Shown here piece by piece: positions 1-6,645 of a DNA stretch of 7,662 bases (position 1 is the stretch's first letter; each line of letters starts with the position of its first letter). The DNA lies in the NCBI GenBank assembly GCA_030838305.1, contig JAUTWY010000260.1, positions 1 to 7,662 of the forward strand. The letters run 5' to 3'. The position numbers and the translations under genes are program-made. The notes below the pieces were generated by a model. It worked only from the letters and a program-made list of their open reading frames with translations, made no database searches and was not told the origin of the DNA. Origin of the DNA: Acidobacteriaceae bacterium (GTDB lineage: Bacteria; Acidobacteriota; Terriglobia; Terriglobales; Acidobacteriaceae).

Positions 1-72
1 AGTTCGTCAGATGCCAATCGGGGTTGACGACGGCCTTGCTGGCGATGCCCTATTCTTTCGCCCGATTGCCGG
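1..72. other. Sequence downstream of pgl without a supportable gene
   Basis: These 72 nt follow the pgl TAG on the transcribed (minus) strand. No hairpin with a T-run is visible and no start codon has a ribosome binding site in front of it. Short open stretches exist in more than one frame, but none can be tied to a family at this length. The operon may therefore run on beyond the window edge. Confidence 0.5.
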
Positions 73-768
73 CTACGCCGCCAGATCACCTGCTGCTGCC
101 CGATCAGCGAAAATCACAGCCCGATCCTGGCAAATCCGTCCCGCCGGAATTGAGGGATCGCCTTTGCGCATGCGGAGTAGCGCGCCAACTTTCTCATTGC
201 CGGTCACCAGCCACAGGATGCGCCGAGCACGATTGATGATCGGATACGTCAATGTCATTCGCCGCCTTCCCTGATAGACACCGGTCACAGCCACATCAAC
301 GCCGGTAACATTAAGAACCGGTTCCCCAGGCACCAAAGACGCGGTATGTCCGTCTGGCCCGAGGCCCAGATGGACCAGATCCAGCATTGGCGGCGAGCCG
401 GCGATCTCGCCCAACTGCGAGGCATACTGCCTGGCGGCGCCTTCGAGATCGGGAGATTCCACAGGCATGGCATGGATCTGCTCCGGACGAATTGGCGAGT
501 GGTCAAGCAGACTTTCTCGAAGATGCATCAGATTTCTATCTGGGTTTGCTGCTGGGGCGATGCGTTCGTCCACCTGCACTATATGGATGCGTTCCCACTG
601 GACTTTTTCATTGCCCAACGCACGTAGCATGATCCAAGGGGTTCTACCGCCACTAACGGCCATCACGAACAGACCGCGGGCAGCGACTGCGGCGGCGGCT
701 TCCGCGGCAACAAACTTCGCAGCCGCTCGCGCCGCGCTTTCGTCATCGGAAAAAACTTCAATCTTCAT
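73..768 (-). CDS. pgl: 6-Phosphogluconolactonase
   Basis: Hydrolyses 6-phosphogluconolactone, made by Zwf, to 6-phosphogluconate, the Gnd substrate. The 231-residue protein has the length and layout of the Pgl/DevB family, related to glucosamine-6-phosphate deaminases. Visible are VSGGRTP (38-44), QVDER (65-69), the family signature GLGPDGHTASL (135-145), TLTYPIINRARR (172-183), VTGNEK (188-193) and DPSIPAGRI (204-212). The GPDGHTASL form and the short C-terminal region favour lactonase over deaminase, and the position directly after zwf agrees. The N-terminal helix is very alanine-rich (12-30) but otherwise ordinary. The ATG at 768 has GGAG 8 nt upstream and lies 22 nt after the zwf stop. 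It is the last complete gene in the window. Confidence 0.94.
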   Translation of the reverse strand: MKIEVFSDDESAARAAAKFVAAEAAAAVAARGLFVMAVSGGRTPWIMLRALGNEKVQWERIHIVQVDERIAPAANPDRNLMHLRESLLDHSPIRPEQIHAMPVESPDLEGAARQYASQLGEIAGSPPMLDLVHLGLGPDGHTASLVPGEPVLNVTGVDVAVTGVYQGRRRMTLTYPIINRARRILWLVTGNEKVGALLRMRKGDPSIPAGRICQDRAVIFADRAAAGDLAA

Positions 769-790
769 CCTGGCGTCTCCGCTCCAAAAT

Positions 791-2194
791 TCACGCAGCC
801 TGGCCAGTCACGGCTGAATTCTCGTGTGCAACAACCGGATTCTGCCACCCTCCCGGCGGCGTGACTCGCTCCATCTCATTCGGTCCCCAGCTGTTTGGCT
901 CGTAAGGGTAGACAGGCGTGGCTTTTTGGAGCAGTGGATCAACGATTCGCCATGCTTCTTCAACATAATCTTCTCGTGCAAACAGCGTAGCGTCTCCGGC
1001 CATGGCGTCTCCCAGCACCCGCTCGTAGGCGTCCATCTCCTCCGCATTGGGTTGCCGACTGGCGATCATCTCCGCCGACTGGCCAGCCAATCTGTCACCT
1101 GCGGCCAAGACCGTCATGCCCATGGCGATTGCAACGTCCGGGCTGATTCGGAACCGGAGATAATTCGAATTGAGCAGCTCTGCAGGGATAAAAGTGGGGG
1201 GCTTTCGCAGACGGCAAACGATTTCCGTGCACGTGACGGGCAGGCATTTCCCTGCCCGGATGTAGAACGGAACGCCCTGCCAACGCCAGGAATCGACTTC
1301 CAATCTGAGGGCGGCGAACGTCTCCATCTTCGATTCCTGTGCCACTCCTTTCTCTTGCAGATAACCGCGAAACTGCCCGCGAACAAGATTTGTCTCTTCC
1401 AGCGCCTGAATCGCCTTCAGGACTTTAACTTTCTCGTCACGAATGGATTCACTGTCCAATCTGACAGGAGCTTCCATGGCCAGATTGCAAAGAATCTGCA
1501 AGAGATGGTTCTGGATCACGTCGCGAATCGTGCCAGTTTGATCGTAGAAGGCTCCCCGGCCTTGGACGCCGAAGTCTTCTGCCATCGTTATTTGTACGCT
1601 CTCGACATAATTGCGATTCCAGAACGCCTCCATAAACGTATTTGCAAAGCGGAAAGCGACCACGTTGTTCACCGGACGCTTGCCCAAATAGTGGTCGATC
1701 CGGAAAATTGCACTTTCATCGAACTTTCGGAGAATGACTCTGTTGAGGTGCTGCGCCGACGGCAGGTCATGCCCGAATGGCTTCTCGATGATGATCCGCG
1801 CCGCTGTCGTGCAGTCGCAATGCTCTAATTGCTCGAGCACCGGCTCGAACATGGTGGGCGGGATCGCGAGATAATGCGCTGGCCGCTGTGCTCCTCTCAG
1901 TTCCTTACCAAGCGCGCGAAAGGTGGCAGGGTTGCCGTAGTCTCCATCAACATAGCGAAGTAGAGAAGAGAGCTTCTCAAAGGCTGCAGCATCGACTCCA
2001 CCGTGTTTCTCGAGGCTGTCGTGTGCACGGGTGCGGAATTGGTCGAGCGTCCAGTCAGCTTTGGCAACGCCGATAACCGGCACATTCAGATGACCCCGTT
2101 TCAACATTGCCTGCAACGCGGGAAAGATCTTTTTGTAGGCCAGGTCGCCAGTTGCGCCGAAGAAAACCAACGCATCGGAATGGGAAGTCGTCAC
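791..2194 (-). CDS. zwf: Glucose-6-phosphate 1-dehydrogenase
   Basis: Oxidises glucose 6-phosphate to 6-phosphoglucono-1,5-lactone, the entry step of the oxidative pentose phosphate pathway. The 467-residue protein is slightly shorter than the common 490-510 residues. It shows the coenzyme fingerprint FFGATGDLAYKK (11-22), IIEKPFGHDL (135-144), the substrate site RIDHYLGK (165-172), H230 in QNHLLQ, and PFYIRAGK (309-316), with FAREDYVEEAW (405-415) near the end. H168 and H230 are the expected catalytic pair. AEDFGVQGRG, DSWRWQGVP and SWGP resemble, from memory, the mycobacterial Zwf1 branch. The open frame continues 74 codons further up to 2416, but that part is antisense-like sequence inside gnd with no family similarity. 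The GTG at 2194 starts just before the Rossmann strand and has AAGGAG 6 nt upstream. Coenzyme preference (NADP or both) cannot be read with certainty. Confidence 0.96.
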   Translation of the reverse strand: MTTSHSDALVFFGATGDLAYKKIFPALQAMLKRGHLNVPVIGVAKADWTLDQFRTRAHDSLEKHGGVDAAAFEKLSSLLRYVDGDYGNPATFRALGKELRGAQRPAHYLAIPPTMFEPVLEQLEHCDCTTAARIIIEKPFGHDLPSAQHLNRVILRKFDESAIFRIDHYLGKRPVNNVVAFRFANTFMEAFWNRNYVESVQITMAEDFGVQGRGAFYDQTGTIRDVIQNHLLQILCNLAMEAPVRLDSESIRDEKVKVLKAIQALEETNLVRGQFRGYLQEKGVAQESKMETFAALRLEVDSWRWQGVPFYIRAGKCLPVTCTEIVCRLRKPPTFIPAELLNSNYLRFRISPDVAIAMGMTVLAAGDRLAGQSAEMIASRQPNAEEMDAYERVLGDAMAGDATLFAREDYVEEAWRIVDPLLQKATPVYPYEPNSWGPNEMERVTPPGGWQNPVVAHENSAVTGQAA

Positions 2195-2200
2195 AGTTGT

Positions 2201-2206
2201 CTCCTT
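2201..2206 (-). promoter_or_regulatory. Ribosome binding site deciding the GTG start of zwf
   Basis: AAGGAG on the minus strand, 6 nt before the GTG at 2194. Its first two bases are the last two of the gnd stop codon TAA, so a ribosome ending gnd covers the zwf initiation region. This both fixes the start and suggests coupled translation of the two dehydrogenases. Confidence 0.85.
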
Positions 2207-3239
2207 AAGCCACTTTGGACTTGGTGGAGGATTTTTCGATGTGTCCTCCGAATTGATATCGCATCGCGGACAAGAGTTTGTTGGCGAAATCGGCTTCTCC
2301 CCGGGAGCTGAATCGCTCGTAAAGGGCGCTGGTGAGAACCGGCACAGGTACCGCTTCGTCGATCGCAGCTTTAATTGTCCACCGTCCTTCGCCCGAATCA
2401 GAGACATGGCCGGCAAACTTCGACAGACTCGGGTCCTGCAGAAGCGCGTTGGCCGTCAGGTCCAGCAACCAGGACGCGATCACGCTTCCTCGACGCCAGA
2501 CTTCCGTGATGTCCCGCAGATTCAGGTCGTACTGATATTGCTCGGGATCACGGAGCGGCGTGGTTTCAGCATCTACTGCTCCGTTCGCTTGCTTGCCGAC
2601 GTTGGCGGAGCGCAGTATGGCCAGACCCTCTGCATATGCCGCCATAATTCCGTACTCCATTCCATTGTGGACCATCTTGACGAAGTGGCCGGCGCCATTT
2701 GGGCCGCAGTGCAGGTACCCTTGTTCAGCGGTTCCGTCGATCTTCTCCCGGCCAACGGAGCGAGGAATATCGCCCATTCCGGGTGCGAGCGCCGCAAAGA
2801 TTGGATCGAGCCGTTTCACGACATCGGTCTCGCCGCCAATCATCATGCAATAACCGCGCTCCAGGCCCCAGACGCCTCCGCTGGTGCCCACATCCACATA
2901 GTGGATCTTTCGAATAGTGAGTTCCTTTGCCCGCCGGATGTCGTCCACGTAATAAGAGTTTCCGCCGTCGATGAGGATGTCGCCTGCATCGAGATAAGGC
3001 AGAAGATCAGCGATTGTGCTGTCAACAACCGCTGCCGGAACCATGAGCCAGATAGCTCGCGGTTTTGCGAGTTTCTCCACCAGCTCTTTGAGCGAGGCGG
3101 CGCCCGCCGCCTTCTCTTTGACCAATTCGTCCACAGTTTTTGGCGACCTGTCGAACACTACGCAGTTATGACCTTTCTTGATGAGCCGCCGCACCATGTT
3201 GGCACCCATCCGTCCCAGACCAATCATGCCAAGTTGCAT
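2205..3239 (-). CDS. gnd: 6-Phosphogluconate dehydrogenase, decarboxylating (short form)
   Basis: Oxidatively decarboxylates 6-phosphogluconate to ribulose 5-phosphate and CO2. The protein has 344 residues, so it belongs to the short YqeC/Gnd-related form rather than the roughly 470-residue classical dimeric enzyme. In order: a Rossmann fold with GLGRMG (7-12), VFDRSP (28-33) at the end of the second strand, LMVPAA (65-70), DGGNS (91-95), DVGTSGG (116-122), then the catalytic GHFVKMVHNGMEY (184-196) with K188, N192 and E195, and a helical C-terminal domain with DSGEGRWT (281-288). D30 at the cofactor-discriminating position suggests NAD use, although Arg31 could still contact NADP; this is inference. 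The ATG at 3239 is chosen over an upstream TTG at 3269 because AGGAG lies 6 nt before it and the TTG version adds ten non-family residues and overlaps rpe. Its TAA lies inside the zwf ribosome binding site. Confidence 0.95.
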   Translation of the reverse strand: MQLGMIGLGRMGANMVRRLIKKGHNCVVFDRSPKTVDELVKEKAAGAASLKELVEKLAKPRAIWLMVPAAVVDSTIADLLPYLDAGDILIDGGNSYYVDDIRRAKELTIRKIHYVDVGTSGGVWGLERGYCMMIGGETDVVKRLDPIFAALAPGMGDIPRSVGREKIDGTAEQGYLHCGPNGAGHFVKMVHNGMEYGIMAAYAEGLAILRSANVGKQANGAVDAETTPLRDPEQYQYDLNLRDITEVWRRGSVIASWLLDLTANALLQDPSLSKFAGHVSDSGEGRWTIKAAIDEAVPVPVLTSALYERFSSRGEADFANKLLSAMRYQFGGHIEKSSTKSKVA

Positions 3240-3245
3240 ATCTAT

Positions 3246-3250
3246 CTCCT
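3246..3250 (-). promoter_or_regulatory. Ribosome binding site deciding the gnd start
   Basis: AGGAG on the minus strand, 6 nt before the ATG at 3239, in the 26-nt gap after rpe. It rules out the longer frame that begins at a TTG overlapping the rpe stop codon. Confidence 0.8.
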
Positions 3251-3265
3251 GAGTGAAAAAAGTTT

Positions 3266-3958
3266 TCAAGCGAGCAAAACGCTCTTGTGAAACGCGATGC
3301 TGGCTCGCAGACGGCTCATGGCTGTGGCCACTCCGCTGTTATCGGTAAAAATCGACGAGCCAGCGACAAGCACGCTGGCGCCCGCTGCGCTGGCCAGCGG
3401 TGCTGTCTTCTCATCAATGCCTCCGTCAACCTCCACCTCACAGCGACCGTCAAGGCGTTCGACCATCTGACGAACGCGTTCGATCTTTGGCAGCATGCTG
3501 TGGAGGAAGTGCTGATGTCCGAAACCTGGATTGACGGTCATGACCAACACCTGATCCAGTTCCGGCAGAATCTCTTCTAGAACCGCGGCTGGGGTGGCCG
3601 GATTAATGACCACTCCAGTGCGTTTGCCGAGTTCTTTGATCCTCCGAACTGTGCGATGCAAGTTATTGTTACCTTCCCAGTGGACAAGAAACGAATCAGA
3701 GCCGGCCTCGACAAATTCTTCAAGAAAAAAGTCCGGGTTCGAAATCATCATGTGTATTTCGAGAGGAAGACGGGTGACGCGCCTGAGTGACTTCACGATC
3801 GGAGCGCCCATCGAGAGGTTGGGCACAAAATGCCCGTCCATTACGTCAACGTGTATCCGGTCGGCTCCAGCCTGCTCTGCTTCGGCTACCTGTTCGCCCA
3901 ACCGGGAGAAGTCTGCCGCAAGGATCGACGGGGCTAGTTTCACGGCGTCTCGTGCCAT
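3266..3958 (-). CDS. rpe: Ribulose-phosphate 3-epimerase
   Basis: Converts D-ribulose 5-phosphate to D-xylulose 5-phosphate, the step after Gnd, supplying transketolase. The 230-residue protein has the usual length of this metal-dependent TIM barrel. Visible are APSILAADF (9-17), HVDVMDGHFVPN (36-47), EIHMM (67-71), TVNPGFG (141-147) and EVDGGI (176-181). The expected metal ligands H36, D38, H69 and D178 are all present, the two Asp residues also acting as acid and base. The phosphate-binding loop reads NPGFGHQ, with His148 where the commonest form has Gly. The start is ATG at 3958. An AGGAG directly abuts it and is too close to serve; GAAGGA lies 12 nt upstream, slightly far, so initiation may be weak. 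It sits 34 nt after the aldolase gene and 26 nt before gnd. Confidence 0.96.
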   Translation of the reverse strand: MARDAVKLAPSILAADFSRLGEQVAEAEQAGADRIHVDVMDGHFVPNLSMGAPIVKSLRRVTRLPLEIHMMISNPDFFLEEFVEAGSDSFLVHWEGNNNLHRTVRRIKELGKRTGVVINPATPAAVLEEILPELDQVLVMTVNPGFGHQHFLHSMLPKIERVRQMVERLDGRCEVEVDGGIDEKTAPLASAAGASVLVAGSSIFTDNSGVATAMSRLRASIAFHKSVLLA

Positions 3959-3976
3959 CTCCTGATCTCTTCCTTC
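3959..3976 (-). promoter_or_regulatory. Unusual ribosome binding region of rpe
   Basis: Two purine-rich motifs precede the rpe ATG: AGGAG (3959-3963) with no spacing at all, and GAAGGA (3971-3976) with 12 nt of spacing. Neither has the 5-8 nt spacing seen for the other six genes. The first in-frame alternative, the GTG of Val6, is 15 nt from AGGAG and fits no better, so the ATG is kept. Confidence 0.5.
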
Positions 3977-3992
3977 TTATTACGCAACGGCG

Positions 3993-4925
3993 TTACGCGA
4001 CAGCGACTTTCTCCGAGGTTTCGAAAATCTCAACAAACTCCCGATATCGGCCCGCGATTTCCGCAACTGCGGCATCCCGCGTTATCTTTCCCGCGCGCCA
4101 GTCAACGAGTGGGCCCCAGAAGCTAGTGCGGCCAACTGCAAAGCCAATGAAACCCGGAACGGCAGCAGCTGTCGCGAGCCATTGGCGGACTTTCCTGTCG
4201 TCCTCGCCGCGACCGAGAATGATGCAACCGACCATGTCCCTGCCTCCGTGGCGGGCAGCAGCCACGACCCGTTCGCAGTCTTCGTGACGGTCGAGCCCTT
4301 CGACCTTCCATACATCCGGCTCGACCCCGGCATCCTGGAGTTCCTGAATGGTCTGAGCCATCAGCCGGGGGCGGAGCTCCAAGTCGTAGGCCTTCCTATC
4401 TCCCTTCAAGCGATCGAGCTGAACCTTTTCCGCCGGAACCAGCAGTTCGAACATGAACCGGCTGCAACTTCTGTTGCTGTGTAAATAGTCCGACAACCGC
4501 TTCAGCCGGGCTGACTGCCGCTGGTTAAGAGCCTGATCGCCCTCTGGGTTGTAACGGACCAAGACCTTACAGAATGCAGGGTGAAACGCTTCAATATGCT
4601 TCTCGAAATCTTCGCCGTATTCGAAGTCAAACTCATCCTGCCCACTCCTCTCCGTCGGGCAGCAGGTTGCGTATCCCTCGGCGGCCGCATCACGGAGAAT
4701 CGCGCCGCCGAACTGCTCGTCGACCAGAATTCCGGCCTTGTCTTTAGGTACGCCCGCATGAATGGCAGCAACAAAAGCGTCGTAGATTACCCGCTTGGCA
4801 GCAGCGATCTCCGCCGTCTGTTGCGCGCTCAACGCGCCGTCCCATCCGAAGAGCTTCTTCTGGAACGATCCGCGATGGTCAAACGGCAGAATGTAGAGGG
4901 GCTTATCGAAGCCGAGAATCGTCAT
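3993..4925 (-). CDS. Stand-alone DUF2090 / LacD-like class I sugar-phosphate aldolase
   Basis: Predicted cytoplasmic TIM-barrel aldolase of 310 residues. It resembles the DUF2090 domain, elsewhere fused to the kinase IolC and annotated as 5-dehydro-2-deoxyphosphogluconate aldolase of inositol catabolism. Conserved blocks are ILPFDHRGS (12-20), GILVDEQFGG (65-74), KVLVRYNPEGD (120-130), FMFELLVPA (157-165), DVWKVEG (204-210) and GFAVGRTSFW (261-270). Compared from memory with the tagatose-bisphosphate aldolase LacD, these line up block by block, putting K207 at the Schiff-base lysine (LacD K205), E160 at E163, K120 at K125 and D16 at the Asp of FDQRG. This suggests an active Schiff-base aldolase. 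The ATG at 4925 has GGGAG 5 nt upstream and overlaps the pgi stop (ATGA). No inositol gene is nearby; coupling to pgi suggests it acts on fructose bisphosphate or a related sugar phosphate, which is inference. Family is fairly sure; substrate unknown. Confidence 0.8.
   Translation of the reverse strand: MTILGFDKPLYILPFDHRGSFQKKLFGWDGALSAQQTAEIAAAKRVIYDAFVAAIHAGVPKDKAGILVDEQFGGAILRDAAAEGYATCCPTERSGQDEFDFEYGEDFEKHIEAFHPAFCKVLVRYNPEGDQALNQRQSARLKRLSDYLHSNRSCSRFMFELLVPAEKVQLDRLKGDRKAYDLELRPRLMAQTIQELQDAGVEPDVWKVEGLDRHEDCERVVAAARHGGRDMVGCIILGRGEDDRKVRQWLATAAAVPGFIGFAVGRTSFWGPLVDWRAGKITRDAAVAEIAGRYREFVEIFETSEKVAVA
4922..4925 (-). other. ATGA stop/start overlap of pgi and the aldolase gene
   Basis: The minus-strand bases ATGA contain the ATG of the aldolase gene and the TGA of pgi. 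The Shine-Dalgarno GGGAG (4931-4935) lies inside the last codons of pgi. This is the classic arrangement for translational coupling by a terminating and re-initiating ribosome and implies coordinated production of the two proteins. Confidence 0.85.
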
Positions 4926-6580
4926 GCGATCTCCCTGGATTTCCGGTAATAAGTGATCAGGTTATTGGTTGAACTATCATGCGCGAGCTTCGGTTCGCCT
5001 TTGCTCTCAATCTCGGGGATGATCCGTTGCGCAAGGGCTTTGCCTAGCTCAACCCCCCACTGGTCGAAGGAATCGATGTTCCAGATCACGCCTTGCGTAA
5101 AGACAGAGTGTTCGTACAGGGCCACCAGCTTGCCCAGAGCTTCCGGAGTCAATCGTTCGGCGAAGATCGTGTTCGATGGACGATTGCCTTCGAATACCCG
5201 ATGGGGAACGAGCCACTCGGGAATACCTTCTGCTGTTACCTGTTCAGAAGTCTTGCCGAATGCCAGTGACTCGGTTTGGGCGCAAACGTTGGCGATTAAC
5301 ATGTCGTGGTGTCGGCCAAGTGGATTGAGCGGCTTCGAAAAAGCGATGAAGTCGCACGGGATGAGCCTGGTCCCTTGATGAATCAACTGGTAGAAGGAGT
5401 GTTGGCCGTTGGTTCCCGGTTCGCCCCAGTAAATTGGGCCCGTGTCGTGCGCCACTCTCTTCCCGTCGAGTGTCATGTGCTTGCCGTTGCTCTCCATCGT
5501 CAACTGCTGCAGGTAAGCTGGGAACCTTTTCAAATATTGCTCATAGGGCAATACCGCCACGGTCTGCGCTCCAAAAAAATCGCTGTACCAGACCCCCAAA
5601 AGGCCCATAAGCACCGGGAGATTCTTTTCGAAGGGGGTGGTGCGGAAGTGCTCGTCCATGCGGTGGAGACCGCTCAGCATGGAGTAAAAATTGTCCGGGC
5701 CAATAGCAACCATCGTAGAGAGGCCGATGGCGCAGGACATTGAATAGCGGCCCCCGACCCAGTCCCAGAACTCGAACATGTTTGCGGTATCGATACCAAA
5801 CTTCGCAACCTCGGACGTATTCGTCGAAACCGCTACAAAATGCTTCGCAACTGACTTCTCGTCGCCCTGCAAGCCGGCGAGCGACCAGGCACGAGCGGTT
5901 TGCGCATTCGTCATCGTCTCCAAAGTTGTGAATGTTTTCGAAGAGATGATGAAGAGCGTCTCGGAAGGATCGAAATCACGAACCGTCTCCGCAAAATCGG
6001 TGCCATCGATGTTCGACACGAAGCGAAATGTCATTGTTCCATCGGCGTAGTGTCTCAGAGCTTCGTACGCCATGACCGGGCCCAAGTCCGAGCCACCGAT
6101 GCCGACATTCACTACGTTACGAATGCGCTTGCCAGTATGCCCTTTCCACTCGCCACTCCGGACGCGGTTGGCGAAATCGGCCATGCGATCGAGCACCGCA
6201 TGCACCTTGGGTACCACGTTCTCTCCGTCCACTACGATGGATGCGCCTCGCGGCGCACGCAGTGCGGTGTGCAAAACCGCTCGTTTTTCGGTGATGTTGA
6301 TTTTCTCCCCGCTGAACATGGCATCAATTCGCTCTCGCAAGCGAGATTCCTCGGCGAGTTTCAGCAGCAGGTTGACGGTTTCCGTCGTGATGCGATTCTT
6401 CGAATAATCGAGAAAAAGACCTAGAGCCTCGGCAGTCATTCGCACGCCCCGCTTTGGATCGTCTGCGAAGAGCTGGCGTAGGTGGACTTCCTTGACCTTT
6501 TTATAGTGAGTTCCAAGGTCCTTCCACGCATGTCGTGTGATTTTGGGTCCCTTGCTGATCGTCTCTATCGCTGCTGCCAT
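4922..6580 (-). CDS. pgi: Glucose-6-phosphate isomerase
   Basis: Interconverts glucose 6-phosphate and fructose 6-phosphate in the cytoplasm, and can return fructose 6-phosphate to the oxidative pentose phosphate route. The 552-residue protein matches the length of the E. coli-type enzyme and is full length. The sugar-phosphate binding GSDLGP (163-168) and SKTFTTLET (214-222) are present, as is the family signature DWVGGRYS (273-280). The catalytic residues are seen in context: E363 in ESNGK, H394 in GTNGQHS and K514 in QWGVELGK near the C-terminus. The ATG at 6580 has AAAGGA 7 nt upstream. The stop codon overlaps the start of the aldolase gene by 4 nt, and the last Arg-Glu codons (AGG GAG) form that gene's ribosome binding site, so the two are probably translationally coupled. 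No sign of a transaldolase fusion, which some bacterial Pgi proteins carry. Confidence 0.97.
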   Translation of the reverse strand: MAAAIETISKGPKITRHAWKDLGTHYKKVKEVHLRQLFADDPKRGVRMTAEALGLFLDYSKNRITTETVNLLLKLAEESRLRERIDAMFSGEKINITEKRAVLHTALRAPRGASIVVDGENVVPKVHAVLDRMADFANRVRSGEWKGHTGKRIRNVVNVGIGGSDLGPVMAYEALRHYADGTMTFRFVSNIDGTDFAETVRDFDPSETLFIISSKTFTTLETMTNAQTARAWSLAGLQGDEKSVAKHFVAVSTNTSEVAKFGIDTANMFEFWDWVGGRYSMSCAIGLSTMVAIGPDNFYSMLSGLHRMDEHFRTTPFEKNLPVLMGLLGVWYSDFFGAQTVAVLPYEQYLKRFPAYLQQLTMESNGKHMTLDGKRVAHDTGPIYWGEPGTNGQHSFYQLIHQGTRLIPCDFIAFSKPLNPLGRHHDMLIANVCAQTESLAFGKTSEQVTAEGIPEWLVPHRVFEGNRPSNTIFAERLTPEALGKLVALYEHSVFTQGVIWNIDSFDQWGVELGKALAQRIIPEIESKGEPKLAHDSSTNNLITYYRKSREIA

Positions 6581-6610
6581 ATAGTTATCCTTTTCGTATC
6601 CTCTAACGGA

Positions 6611-6639
6611 CTAATACAAACTCGCCGCCGATCTCACAA
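6611..6639 (-). promoter_or_regulatory. Possible internal sigma-70-like promoter before pgi
   Basis: On the minus strand, TTGTGA (6634-6639, four of six matches to TTGACA) is followed after exactly 17 nt by TATTAG (6611-6616, four of six matches to TATAAT). It lies in the glk-pgi gap, the longest intergenic stretch of the window (65 nt), and would give a short leader of roughly 25 nt ahead of the pgi ribosome binding site. Matches of this quality arise by chance fairly often, so this is only a candidate. Confidence 0.25.
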
Positions 6640-6645
6640 ACGATA

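Noticed and set aside
1..99. Possible start of another gene after pgl (a minus-strand frame open to the window edge)
   Set aside because: The frame starts at a GTG inside pgl without a ribosome binding site, is dominated by Arg and Gln, and is too short to recognise.
824..1828. Long plus-strand open frame opposite zwf (334 codons)
   Set aside because: It lies entirely antisense to a well-supported zwf, has no recognisable motif, is rich in Arg, His, Cys and Ser, and is explained by the codon use of the minus-strand gene.
2195..2416. 74-codon N-terminal extension of zwf into gnd
   Set aside because: The translated extension has no resemblance to G6PDH, overlaps gnd coding sequence, and the GTG at 2194 has an excellent ribosome binding site.
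2241..3290. Long plus-strand open frame opposite gnd (349 codons)
   Set aside because: Antisense to the complete gnd gene, crosses into rpe, and has no family features; a codon-bias shadow.
3976..3998. Repeated TTACGC around the aldolase stop codon
   Set aside because: A short direct repeat (not inverted) at the end of the gene; it forms no stable hairpin and has no obvious role.
5900..6424. Plus-strand open frame opposite pgi (174 codons)
   Set aside because: Shadow of pgi, which is complete and carries all catalytic residues; no motif or ribosome binding site supports the antisense frame.
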